Source: Catellatospora vulcania
Lineage (GTDB): Bacteria; Actinomycetota; Actinomycetes; Mycobacteriales; Micromonosporaceae
Assembly (NCBI RefSeq): GCF_009720385.1
Contig: NZ_WARX01000001.1
Span: 1,054,001-1,118,000 of the forward strand
Direction of reading: 5' to 3'
DNA length: 64,000 nt
The translations under genes and the position numbers were made by a program. The first letter of the stretch is position 1. Every line of letters starts with the position of its first letter. Under the pieces are notes generated by a model, which made no database searches, had not been told where the DNA came from, and worked only from the letters and a program-made list of their open reading frames with translations. This document shows, piece after piece, positions 7,229 to 15,365 of this stretch.

Positions 7229-8629
7229 GTGAACAGGGTTCTCGTCGAGAAGCGGGCCGACGGCGTCACCTCCCCGGCCGAGTCGCGGCCGGGGGTGCCG
7301 CGCCTGGTGGCGTGGGCGGCGTACGCCGGAGCGGGCCTGACCGTGCTCGCCCTGGTCGCCATGGTGCTGCGGCGGCTGCCGACGGGCTCACGCCTGGCCG
7401 GGTGGACCTACCCGTACGACCGCCTGGCGGGGCAGTGGCACGTGGTGTGGCCCGTGCTGGTGGTCGCGCCCGCGGTGCTCGGCCTGCTGTGGCTGTCGCG
7501 GCGGCTGCCCGAGCGCTTCGACGCGGCGGCGGCCGCGGGGTGGTTCCTCGCGGCGATCCCGCTGCAGCTGCTGCTGCGGGTGTACGCCCTGCCGTCGCTG
7601 GGCGCCGTCGTGGCCAGCGACCGGGCCAACTCGTTCTACTCCCCGTCGCAGCGCTGGGGGCTCGGCGAGTTCATAGGGAACTACATGGGACTGGTCGAGC
7701 AGCTTCCGCCGCACGCGCGCACCAACATGCCCGGCAAGACCATGCTCTACTTCGTGCTCGACGCGCTGGGGCTGGGCCCGGCCGCGATGGGCGTCGCCGT
7801 GCTGGCGCTGGCCAACCTGTCCGCCGTGCTGCTGTGGCTCATCGCGCGCGACCTGACCGGCGACCGCCGGATCGCGCTGTACACCCTGGTCCTGGGCCTG
7901 TTCCTGCCTGGCGCGCTGTACTTCGTCCCGGTGCTCAACGCCGTCTCCCCGGTGCCGATCCTGCTCGCGCTGTGGCTGCACGTGCGCTTCCTGAAGACCC
8001 GCCGCGCCGGGTACGCCCTCGGCCTGGGCGGGGCGCTGTACCTGACCGTCTTCTTCGAGGCCCTGCCGCTGGTGCTGGGCATCGTCTTCGCGGCGCTGCT
8101 CGGCGTCGCGCTGCGGCAGCGCACGCTGACCTGGATGGACACCCTGCGCCTGGTCGGGTTCACGCTGGCCGGGTTCGCGGGCTGCTACGCGGCGATGCGC
8201 GGGCTGTTCGGCTACGACCTGTTCGACAACTTCGCCTACGTGCTGGCCGACGCGAACGACTTCAACGCCCGCTGGCGGCCGTACGGCATGTGGGTCACCC
8301 GCAACCTGTGGTACCTGGCGCTGGCGGGCGGGATCGCGTCGTGTGTGATGCTCGCGGCCGCGGGCTGGGACGCGGTGCGCCGCCGGTCGGCACACCCGGC
8401 CGCGGTGCTGACCCTGTCCGGGATCGCGGTGCTGATCGTGCTCGACCTGTGGGGGATCAACCGCGGCGAGACGGTCCGGTTGTGGATCTTCTTGGCGGTG
8501 TACCTCCAGCTCGGCGCGGCCTGGCTGTGCGCCCGCACCGACCGCTTCTGGCCCGCCGCCGTCGTCGTCGCCGCCTCCGTCGCCCAGTCCGGCATCGGCC
8601 TCGCGATGATCGGCTTCGTCCGCATCTGA
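7229..8629 (+). CDS. Polytopic membrane protein, GT-C glycosyltransferase-like
   Basis: A 466-residue integral membrane protein with about ten or eleven hydrophobic segments spread over its length. A periplasmic loop after the second or third segment contains SDRANSFYSPSQRWGLGEFI and the stretch LPPHARTNMPGKT. The architecture and the C-terminal WGINRGETVRLWIFL motif resemble actinobacterial GT-C type proteins (PMT/ArnT-like) that use lipid-linked sugars, but I do not see an unambiguous DD/DE metal site. The start at GTG/ATG 7229 is preceded by GAGGAGAGG. The gene is monocistronic and followed by a 59-bp hairpin. Function remains tentative. Confidence 0.6.
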   Translation: MNRVLVEKRADGVTSPAESRPGVPRLVAWAAYAGAGLTVLALVAMVLRRLPTGSRLAGWTYPYDRLAGQWHVVWPVLVVAPAVLGLLWLSRRLPERFDAAAAAGWFLAAIPLQLLLRVYALPSLGAVVASDRANSFYSPSQRWGLGEFIGNYMGLVEQLPPHARTNMPGKTMLYFVLDALGLGPAAMGVAVLALANLSAVLLWLIARDLTGDRRIALYTLVLGLFLPGALYFVPVLNAVSPVPILLALWLHVRFLKTRRAGYALGLGGALYLTVFFEALPLVLGIVFAALLGVALRQRTLTWMDTLRLVGFTLAGFAGCYAAMRGLFGYDLFDNFAYVLADANDFNARWRPYGMWVTRNLWYLALAGGIASCVMLAAAGWDAVRRRSAHPAAVLTLSGIAVLIVLDLWGINRGETVRLWIFLAVYLQLGAAWLCARTDRFWPAAVVVAASVAQSGIGLAMIGFVRI

Positions 8630-8680
8630 CCGCGCCTCCCCACCCGCCACCCGCCACCCCACCCGCCCACTCACCTGCGA

Positions 8681-8739
8681 CAACTCTTAAAGACTTGCGG
8701 CCACAGGAGCCTCCTGTGGCCGCAAGTCTTTAAGAGTTG
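8681..8739. terminator. 59-bp perfect hairpin, probable terminator
   Basis: Two 29-bp perfect arms (8681-8709 and 8711-8739) are separated by one base. It lies about 50 bp downstream of the membrane-protein gene and ahead of the RpiR promoter. It is unusually long and near-palindromic for a terminator. Confidence 0.65.
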
Positions 8740-8780
8740 CGGGCCGCCGGAGGGCGGGGGGTCTGATGGGGAGGGTGAGC

Positions 8781-8824
8781 AAAATTATTGCTGGGGTGTA
8801 ACGGGTTGGGGCGTCAATAATTTT
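8781..8824. promoter_or_regulatory. Candidate RpiR operator (AAAATTATTG inverted repeat)
   Basis: The 10-bp arms AAAATTATTG (8781-8790) and CAATAATTTT (8815-8824) are perfect complements 24 bp apart, just upstream of the -35 of the RpiR gene. Such AT-rich sequence is exceptional in this genome. A related TAATTTT recurs in the -10 at 8860. Autoregulation by the adjacent RpiR protein is inferred. Confidence 0.5.
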
Positions 8825-8836
8825 TGTTGGTGGGCA

Positions 8837-8865
8837 TTGACACTTTGGAGTGTGGGTCGTAATTT
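8837..8865 (+). promoter_or_regulatory. Sigma-70 type promoter of the RpiR gene
   Basis: TTGACA (8837-8842), a 17-bp spacer and TAATTT (8860-8865) give a near-consensus promoter. The predicted transcription start is near 8872, so the coding start must be downstream of that. Confidence 0.7.
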
Positions 8866-8899
8866 TCTTCATCAACGGACCATGATGAAGGGAATTCTT

Positions 8900-9844
8900 G
8901 TGCAGGGTGTGATCGGCCGGATGCGGATGGAGCTGCCCAACCTGCCCGACGCGTTGCAGCGGGTGGCGGAGCAGATCCTGGAAGACCCCGTGCTCGCCGC
9001 GCAGGCCTCCATCGTGGACCTCGCCGAGCGGGCCGGCACGTCGACCGCGACGGTGACCCGGTTCTGCCGGGTGCTGGGCTTCAAGGGATACGCCGCGCTG
9101 CGGGTCGCCATCGCCACCGAGAGCGGGCGGGAGGCGCAGGCGCGCTGGGAGACCGACATCGATCGGGAGATCGAGCCCGGCGACCCGATGGACCGGGTGC
9201 TCGGCGTGATCGCCAGCGCGGACGCCCGTGCCATCCAGGAGACCGCGGCCCGGCTCGACCTCGTGCAGGTCGCGCGGGTCGCCGACGCGATCGCCGGGGC
9301 CAACCGGGTGGAGCTGTTCGGCCTGGGCAGCAGCGGCACCGCGGCCCGTGAGCTGGCGTTCCGGCTGGAGCGCATCCGGGTGCCCTGCTGGCACCGGGAG
9401 GACGCGCACAAGGCGCTGACCAACGCGGCCCTGCTCGGTCCCGGCGACGTCGCGATCGGGCTGTCGCACAGCGGCCGCACCCGCGAGGTCATCGAGGTGC
9501 TGGCCGAGGCCGCCGACCAGGGCGCGCTCACCGTCGCGGTGACCTCGTTCGACAAGTCGCCGCTGGCCGAGGCCGTGGACGTGGTGCTGACCACGGCGGT
9601 GCACGAGACCACGTTCCGGCTCGCGGCGCTGTCGGCGCTGCACGGGCAGCTGGTCGCCCTCGATCTGATCTACGTCGCGGTGGCGCAGCGGACGTATGCG
9701 CGTACCACCGAGGCTTTCGAGGTGACGGCGCGTGCGGTGCAGGCGCACCGGCTGCACGACGAGCCGACCTCGCACCGCCGCCGCGCGGCGCGGGAGGCGG
9801 CGGACCTGTCCCGGCCGGTCGTGCCCCGCAACCCCGCGGACTGA
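8900..9844 (+). CDS. MurR/RpiR family transcriptional regulator
   Basis: A 314-residue regulator with an N-terminal winged HTH of the RpiR type (RAGTSTATVTRFCRVLGFKG, about 40-60) and a C-terminal SIS sugar-phosphate binding domain (LFGLGSSGTAARELAFRLER, then IGLSHSGRTREVIEVLAEAA). GTG 8900 is taken as start because AAGGGA lies 6-7 bases upstream and the promoter (-10 at 8860) leaves a leader of about 28 bases; ATG 8882 or 8885 is possible but lacks an SD. It heads the amino-sugar locus and probably senses a GlcNAc- or MurNAc-derived phosphate, controlling itself and the downstream uptake genes. The C-terminal 25 residues are a charged tail. Confidence 0.88.
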   Translation: MQGVIGRMRMELPNLPDALQRVAEQILEDPVLAAQASIVDLAERAGTSTATVTRFCRVLGFKGYAALRVAIATESGREAQARWETDIDREIEPGDPMDRVLGVIASADARAIQETAARLDLVQVARVADAIAGANRVELFGLGSSGTAARELAFRLERIRVPCWHREDAHKALTNAALLGPGDVAIGLSHSGRTREVIEVLAEAADQGALTVAVTSFDKSPLAEAVDVVLTTAVHETTFRLAALSALHGQLVALDLIYVAVAQRTYARTTEAFEVTARAVQAHRLHDEPTSHRRRAAREAADLSRPVVPRNPAD

Positions 9845-10056
9845 GGACCGACTCCGGCGGACGTACCGGGGGACATGCGAACCAGGCCGCCGGGCAGGAC
9901 CGGGCGGTCCGTGGGAACGCGCCCTCGGGCGGGCCGGGCAGACGCCGGGACCGGGCCGCCGGGGACCGGGGCCGCCGGGGGCAGTACGGCAGGCGGCCAC
10001 GTGGCGGACCGGTCCCGGTGGGGCGACCGGTCAGGACAGCACAACGAAGGAGCGAG

Positions 10057-10791
10057 ATGAACGCGCAGACGTACCTGGAAGCCATCACCGAGCTGGTCGG
10101 CAAGGTGGGCACCGAGCAGGCCGGCAACGTGCAGCGGGCCGCGGACCTGATCACCGACAGCCTGAATGCGGGCGGGGTGGTGCAGGCCTTCGGCAGCGGC
10201 CACTCCGAGGCCCTGGCCATGGAGATCGCGGGGCGGGCCGGCGGGCTGGTGCCGACCAACCGCATCGCGCTGCGCGACATCGTGCTGTGGGGCGGCGAGC
10301 CGGTCGAGGTCCTGGAGGACCAGCTGCTGGAGCGGCGCACCGAGGTGGCGCACCGGCTCTACGAGCTGGCCCCGATCCAGCCCGCGGACGTGTTCGTGCT
10401 GGCGTCGAACTCCGGCATCAACGGGGTCGTGGTCGAGCTGGCGCTGCTGATCAAGGAGCGCGGGCACGGCCTGATCGCGGTGACCTCGCTGGAGCACACA
10501 GCGCGTTCGGAGCCGCGGCACCCGTCCGGCAAGCGGCTGAGCGAGATCGCCGACGTGGTGCTGGACAACGGCGCCCCGTACGGCGACGTGATCGGAGAGA
10601 ACCAGTCCGGCGCGGTGTCGTCGGTGACCGCGGCCGTGCTGGCCCAGATGGTGGTCACCGAGGTGGTCCGGCGCCTGCAGGAGGCGGGGCAGACCCCGCC
10701 CATCTACCTGTCCGCGAACATCGCGGGCGGCTATGAGCACAACCAGCAGTTGGAAGCGCGATACGCCGGGCGCATCCGGCGTATCGCCTAA
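10057..10791 (+). CDS. SIS domain sugar isomerase-like protein (UPF0309 type)
   Basis: A 244-residue cytosolic protein made of one SIS domain: AFGSGHSEALAMEIAGRAGG (about 46-65) forms the phosphate-binding loop region, and VFVLASNSGINGVVVELALL is the second strand-helix unit. It belongs with the UPF0309 SIS proteins found beside amino-sugar transport genes; an isomerase, etherase or lyase role on GlcNAc/MurNAc phosphates is plausible but unproven. ATG 10057 is preceded by GAAGGAG. It follows the RpiR gene after a 212-bp gap and precedes the binding-protein gene by 34 bp. Confidence 0.82.
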   Translation: MNAQTYLEAITELVGKVGTEQAGNVQRAADLITDSLNAGGVVQAFGSGHSEALAMEIAGRAGGLVPTNRIALRDIVLWGGEPVEVLEDQLLERRTEVAHRLYELAPIQPADVFVLASNSGINGVVVELALLIKERGHGLIAVTSLEHTARSEPRHPSGKRLSEIADVVLDNGAPYGDVIGENQSGAVSSVTAAVLAQMVVTEVVRRLQEAGQTPPIYLSANIAGGYEHNQQLEARYAGRIRRIA

Positions 10792-10825
10792 CCCATCAAC
10801 CCAGCAGTGCATGAAGGGCGACATG

Positions 10826-12217
10826 ATGAACCTTACAAGACGTAGCGCGCTGGCCGGCGTGGCCGCGGTCGCGGCGAGCACGGGCCTGGCGGCCTGCGCC
10901 ACCGCGGGCGGCGACGACGGCGACAAGGTCAAGCAGGGCGACACCAGTGCCGAGAACCCCCTGGGTGTATCCGCCGACGCCGCGCTCGAGGTCGTGATCT
11001 TCAAGGGTGGGTACGGCGACCAGTACGCGATCGACGCCGGGTCCAGCCTGAAGCAGAAGTTCCCGAAGGTCGCCGTCGACCACAAGGGCATCCAGGGCGT
11101 CGGCGAGGTGCTGCAGCCGCGTTTCGTGGCCGACAGCCCGCCGGACGTCGTCGACAACAGCGGTGCGGGCCGCCTCGACCTGGCCACGCTCGTCTCGGCG
11201 GGCAAGCTCACCGACCTGACGTCGCTGCTGGACGCGCCGAGCCTGGACGACCCGAGCAAGAAGGTCCGCGACACCCTGATGCCCGGCGTGATCGAGGACG
11301 GCACGTTCGACGGCAAGCCGCTGGTGCTCAACTACTCGTCGGTGCTGTGGGGCGTCTGGTACTCCAAGTCGCTGTTCGCCAAGCACGGGTGGACGTTCCC
11401 GAAGACGTGGGACGAGATGCTCACCCTCAACGACGAGATCAAGAAGGCCGGTCTGCACCCGTGGACCTGGCAGGGCAAGTACCCGGAGTACCTCAACGAC
11501 CCGCTGGTGTCGCTGGCGGCCAAGGCCGGCGGCTTCGACCTGGTGAAGTCGATCGACAACCTGGCGCCCGGGGCGTGGCAGAGCCCGGCGATGCTGGCCG
11601 CCGCCGAGGCGATCCACCAGCTCGCGGTACGCGGCCACATCATGCCCGGCTCGGAGGGCCTGTCCCACACCGAGGCGCAGAACGCCTGGTGCAAGGGCCA
11701 GGTCGCGTTCATCCCGTGCGGGTCGTGGCTGGAGGGTGAGCAGCAGGCGGTCACCCCGGCCGGCTTCGACATGGTGATGGGCACCGTGCCCGCGCTGACC
11801 GGCTCGGACAAGCTGCCCAACGGGGCGGTCATGGCGGCCAGCAGCGAGTCGTTCATCGTGCCCGCCAAGGCCAAGAACGTGCCCGGCGGCCTGGAGTTCC
11901 TGCGGCACCTGTTCTCGCAGAAGGTGGCCCGCGGCTTCGCCGAGAACGCCAAGGCGCTGCCGGTGGTCACCGGCGCGACCGACGGGCTGAGCCTGACCAG
12001 CGGTCTGGGCTCGGTCGCCGAGGCGGTCAAGGCGGCCGGTCCGAACGTGTTCAGCTACAAGTTCCGGACCTGGTACGCGCCGCTGAGCAAGGCGCTCGAC
12101 GACGCCACCGGCGAGCTGGCCACCAAGCGGATCAACCCGCAGCAGTGGGCCGAGCGCGTGCAGAAGGCCGCCGACGCGGTGGCCAAGGACAGCTCCATCG
12201 TCAAACACCAGCGGTGA
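10826..12217 (+). CDS. ABC transporter substrate-binding lipoprotein (NgcE-like)
   Basis: A 463-residue lipoprotein. The signal sequence has twin arginines (LTRRSALAG) and the lipobox LAAC with Cys24, so it is probably Tat-exported and lipid-anchored. The mature part is a cluster B/MalE-fold sugar-binding protein; the start VIFKGGYGDQYAIDAG and the segment LNYSSVLWGVWYSKSLFAKHGW resemble the N-acetylglucosamine/chitobiose binder NgcE. ATG 10826 is 7 bases from GAAGGG; ATG 10823 is an alternative. It heads a three-gene transporter operon with no ATPase gene, as for NgcEFG, which borrows a shared MsiK-type ATPase encoded elsewhere. Confidence 0.82.
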   Translation: MNLTRRSALAGVAAVAASTGLAACATAGGDDGDKVKQGDTSAENPLGVSADAALEVVIFKGGYGDQYAIDAGSSLKQKFPKVAVDHKGIQGVGEVLQPRFVADSPPDVVDNSGAGRLDLATLVSAGKLTDLTSLLDAPSLDDPSKKVRDTLMPGVIEDGTFDGKPLVLNYSSVLWGVWYSKSLFAKHGWTFPKTWDEMLTLNDEIKKAGLHPWTWQGKYPEYLNDPLVSLAAKAGGFDLVKSIDNLAPGAWQSPAMLAAAEAIHQLAVRGHIMPGSEGLSHTEAQNAWCKGQVAFIPCGSWLEGEQQAVTPAGFDMVMGTVPALTGSDKLPNGAVMAASSESFIVPAKAKNVPGGLEFLRHLFSQKVARGFAENAKALPVVTGATDGLSLTSGLGSVAEAVKAAGPNVFSYKFRTWYAPLSKALDDATGELATKRINPQQWAERVQKAADAVAKDSSIVKHQR

Positions 12218-12223
12218 GGGGCC

Positions 12224-13099
12224 ATGCGGCACGGCAAGTACCGGTTCCTGGCGGGGGCGCTGATCGTGCCCCTGACGCTGTACGGCGTGTTCGTGCTGTC
12301 GCCGTACCTGCAGGCGTTCCAGTTGGCGTTCACGAACTGGAACGGCGTGGACAGCGCGCCGGAGTTCACCGGGTTCGACAACTTCAGCAAGCTGTGGGAT
12401 GACCCGCTGTTCCTGGCGGGCCTGCGCAACAACGGGCTGATGCTGCTTGTCGTGCCGCTGGCCGTCATCGTGCTGGCGCTGGCCCTGGCGGCCGGCACCA
12501 GGGGGACCAGGGTCTACCGGGTGGTGTACTTCTTCCCCCAGCTGCTCAGCGTCGCGATCATCGCGGTGCTCTGGCAGTTCGTGTACACCCCCAATAGCGG
12601 GCTGCTCAACGGCGCGCTGGCGGCCCTGGGCCTGGACTCCTGGCGGCAGTCCTGGCTGGCCGAGCCGAACCTGGCGCTGTGGTGCGTGATGGCCGTGATG
12701 ATCTGGTCGTCGGTGGGCTTCTACGTGGTGCTGTTCTCGGCCGCGATGGAGTCGGTCCCCGACGACATCATGGAGGCCGCCGCGATCGACGGGGCCGGCC
12801 CGATGACCGTGTTCCGGCGCATCACGATCCCGCTGATCTGGGAGAGCGTGCAGGTCGGCTGGATCTACCTCGGCATCGCGGCGCTCGACGGCTTCGCCCT
12901 GGTGCAGATCATGACGGTCGGGCCGGGCGGCCCGGACAACAGCACCGAGGTCATGGGCCTGGGGCTGTACCGGACCGCCTTCACATTCGGCAAGTTCGGC
13001 TACGCCTCGGCGATGGGCGTGGCGATCTTCTTCCTGACCCTGTCCATCGCGGTGCTGCTGCTGCGGGTCACCAAGCGGGAAAGGGTGGAGCTGGCATGA
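12224..13099 (+). CDS. Sugar ABC transporter permease (NgcF/MalF-like)
   Basis: A 291-residue inner-membrane permease with six hydrophobic segments. The EAA loop that docks the ATPase reads EAAAIDGAGPMTVFRRITIP (about 185-204). MalF-class permeases end with a short basic tail, as here. The gene starts 7 bp after the lipoprotein stop and its TGA overlaps the ATG of the next permease (ATGA at 13096), indicating tight coupling. The substrate is inferred from the neighbouring NgcE-like protein and the GlcNAc-type kinase. Confidence 0.88.
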   Translation: MRHGKYRFLAGALIVPLTLYGVFVLSPYLQAFQLAFTNWNGVDSAPEFTGFDNFSKLWDDPLFLAGLRNNGLMLLVVPLAVIVLALALAAGTRGTRVYRVVYFFPQLLSVAIIAVLWQFVYTPNSGLLNGALAALGLDSWRQSWLAEPNLALWCVMAVMIWSSVGFYVVLFSAAMESVPDDIMEAAAIDGAGPMTVFRRITIPLIWESVQVGWIYLGIAALDGFALVQIMTVGPGGPDNSTEVMGLGLYRTAFTFGKFGYASAMGVAIFFLTLSIAVLLLRVTKRERVELA

Positions 13100-13905
13100 G
13101 GATCAAACACGCCTTCCTGACCCTGTGGGCCGTGCTGGTGACGCTGCCGCTGCTGTGGGCGCTGATGTCGTCGTTCAAGACCGACGCCGAGATCTTCGAC
13201 AGCCCGTGGACGCCGCCCGCCTCGCCGCAGTTCGACAACTGGTCGCGGGCCTGGGAGCATGCCTCGATCGGGCAGTACCTGTTCAACACGTTGATCGTGG
13301 TGGGCGGCTCGCTGGCGCTGACCATGCTGCTCGGCGCGCTCACCGCGTACTGCCTGGCCCGCTACGAGTTCCCGGGCAACCGGTTCCTGTACTACACGCT
13401 GATCGCGGGGATGCTGTTCCCGGTGTTCCTGGCACTGGTCCCGCTGTTCTTCGTGGTCGACAACCTCGGCATGCTCGGCACCTACCACGGGCTGATCCTC
13501 GTGTACGCCGCGTACGCCCTGCCGTTCACGGTCTTCTTCCTGCACGGCTTCTTCCGCTCGCTGCCCGGCGCGGTCGCCGAGGCCGCGTTCCTCGACGGCG
13601 CTTCGCACGCCGGGGTGTTCTTCCGGGTCATGCTGCCCATGGCCCGGCCCGGGATGGTCAGCGTCGGCATCTTCAACTTCCTCGGCCTGTGGAACCAGTA
13701 CCTGCTGCCGCGGGTGCTCAACCCCGACCCCGACCACTACGTGATCTCCCAGGGCCTCGCCGCGCTCGCGGTGAGCCAGGGCGCGCGCAGCGACTGGAGC
13801 GGCCTGTTCGCCGGGCTGGTCATCGCGATCCTGCCGGTCCTGCTCGCGTACGTCTTCTTCCAACGGCAGATCCGCGCCGGGCTGACCTCCGGCGCGCTCA
13901 AGTAA
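13096..13905 (+). CDS. Sugar ABC transporter permease (NgcG/MalG-like)
   Basis: A 269-residue MalG-class permease with six membrane segments. The EAA motif EAAFLDGASHAGVFFRVMLP lies about 160-179, and the C-terminus RAGLTSGALK is typical of MalG-type partners. The ATG at 13096 overlaps the preceding stop, so the two permeases form a matched heterodimer. Transcription probably ends at the hairpin 14021-14055. Confidence 0.88.
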   Translation: MRIKHAFLTLWAVLVTLPLLWALMSSFKTDAEIFDSPWTPPASPQFDNWSRAWEHASIGQYLFNTLIVVGGSLALTMLLGALTAYCLARYEFPGNRFLYYTLIAGMLFPVFLALVPLFFVVDNLGMLGTYHGLILVYAAYALPFTVFFLHGFFRSLPGAVAEAAFLDGASHAGVFFRVMLPMARPGMVSVGIFNFLGLWNQYLLPRVLNPDPDHYVISQGLAALAVSQGARSDWSGLFAGLVIAILPVLLAYVFFQRQIRAGLTSGALK

Positions 13906-14020
13906 CACCCACAGACCGCACGGCCGAGCGTTTACGCCGAACTCGGGGAGAGCGCGCTCGTCGGCGTGCCCGACCGTGCCCGCAAGAAGGCACCTCCCAC
14001 GGACCACGGGGGCAGAAAGA

Positions 14021-14055
14021 CCCCGGCGCGCCGCCTCTCACGCGGCGCGCCGGGG
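14021..14055. terminator. Hairpin terminator after the ABC transporter operon
   Basis: Fourteen-bp perfect arms (14021-14034 and 14042-14055) enclose a 7-base loop. It is followed directly by the leader of the GH16 gene. Confidence 0.75.
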
Positions 14056-14096
14056 CTGCCCACCACCGTAGTCCGCCACCCCGAAAGGAGAGAACA

Positions 14097-15320
14097 GTGT
14101 CCCTCCGACGTCCCATCGTCGCCGCAGTGGGCGCGACTGTGACGGCGCTCGCCGCCGGCACGCTGGTCGCGCTGACCGCGGGCACCACCGCGGTCGCCTC
14201 GGCGGCTGTCTGCAACGCCCTGTTCGACGACTTCAGCTACAGCGGCCCGGCCGACCCGCTGATCAACCAGCGCGGCTGGTCGGTGCGCACCAACTCCGGC
14301 GGCCCCGGCATCCCGGGCGCCTCCTGGCCGGCGTCCAACGTCTCGTTCCCGACCGTGGACGGCGCCAAGTCCCTGCAACTGCAGGCGTCCACCGACGGCA
14401 CGTCCGGCGGCACCAGCCAGGCGGAGTTCCTGCACCAGCAGAAGTTCTTCGAGGGCACGTACGCCTCGCGGGTCAAGTTCACCGACGCGCCGGTCACCGG
14501 CAACGACGGCGACCACCTGGTGGAGACGTTCTTCACCATCACCCCGCTGGCCGCCCCGATGGACCCCAACTACGGCGAGATCGACTTCGAGTACCTGCCG
14601 AACGGCGGCTGGGGCGAGCCGTCGAACATCATGTACGAGACCACGTGGGAGACCTACCGCCCCGACCCGTGGGAGGCCGTCAACGCCCACGGCGAGCAGC
14701 GGCAGTCCTACGCGGGCTGGCACGACCTGGTGTTCACGGTCTCGGCCGGGCACGTGAAGTACTACATCGACGGGACGTTGGTCGCCGACCACAGCGGCAT
14801 CTACTACCCCGAGACGAACATGTCGATCAACTTCAACCTGTGGTTCATCGACTCGGCCGCGCACACCGGCGGCCTGGCGACGTACCGCCAGCAGGTCGAC
14901 TACCTGCTGTACACGCAGAACGAGGTGCTCACCCCGGCGCAGGCCAACGCCCGCGTCGCGTCGTACCGGGCGCAGGGGGTCAGCCACACCGACAGCGTCG
15001 GGGCCGGCGGCACCTGCCCGACCGCGTCGCCGAGCACCGGCCCGAGCACCCCGCCGTCGTCCTCGCCGTCGCCGCGGCCGAGCGCGTCCCCGTCGCCGTC
15101 GGCCCCGCCGACCGGCGGCACGGGCTGCGTCAACGCGCCGCTGTGGAACATCAGCGGCGTCTACACGACCGGCAACCAGGTCAAGTGGGAGCGCAGCGCC
15201 AATGGCAACCCCGGCGGCCCGAAGTCCGGCGACGGCGTGCACCTGTGGCGCGCCCGCTGGTGGACGCAGGGCAGCGAACCCGGCTGGACCCAGCAGTGGG
15301 AGGACCTGGGCCGCTGCTGA
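14097..15320 (+). CDS. Secreted GH16 glycosidase with CBM5/12
   Basis: A 407-residue exported protein. GTG 14097 follows GAAAGGAG. The signal peptide ends near VASAAVC. The GH16 jelly-roll (about 38-285) carries the catalytic signature GEIDFEYL, with Glu161 as nucleophile, Asp163 and Glu165 as acid/base; this is the ExDxE form without the extra residue. A Pro/Ser linker follows, and the last 60 residues form a CBM5/12 module (APLWNISGVYTTGNQVKW, HLWRARWWTQGSEPG) with the aromatic residues used for chitin or cellulose binding. Its place between a chitobiose-type transporter and a GlcNAc kinase suggests action on a chitin-associated polymer, perhaps mixed fungal wall glucan. The substrate is not certain. 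Confidence 0.85.
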   Translation: MSLRRPIVAAVGATVTALAAGTLVALTAGTTAVASAAVCNALFDDFSYSGPADPLINQRGWSVRTNSGGPGIPGASWPASNVSFPTVDGAKSLQLQASTDGTSGGTSQAEFLHQQKFFEGTYASRVKFTDAPVTGNDGDHLVETFFTITPLAAPMDPNYGEIDFEYLPNGGWGEPSNIMYETTWETYRPDPWEAVNAHGEQRQSYAGWHDLVFTVSAGHVKYYIDGTLVADHSGIYYPETNMSINFNLWFIDSAAHTGGLATYRQQVDYLLYTQNEVLTPAQANARVASYRAQGVSHTDSVGAGGTCPTASPSTGPSTPPSSSPSPRPSASPSPSAPPTGGTGCVNAPLWNISGVYTTGNQVKWERSANGNPGGPKSGDGVHLWRARWWTQGSEPGWTQQWEDLGRC

Positions 15321-15365
15321 GGCAGCACTGTCCAGGTTCGTTCTGAAGTGAAAGGATCAGCGCCC

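Noticed and set aside
9845-10056. Possible gene or operator in the RpiR-SIS gap
   Set aside because: Only GC-rich sequence with scattered GGCCG words; no frame, dyad or promoter is convincing.
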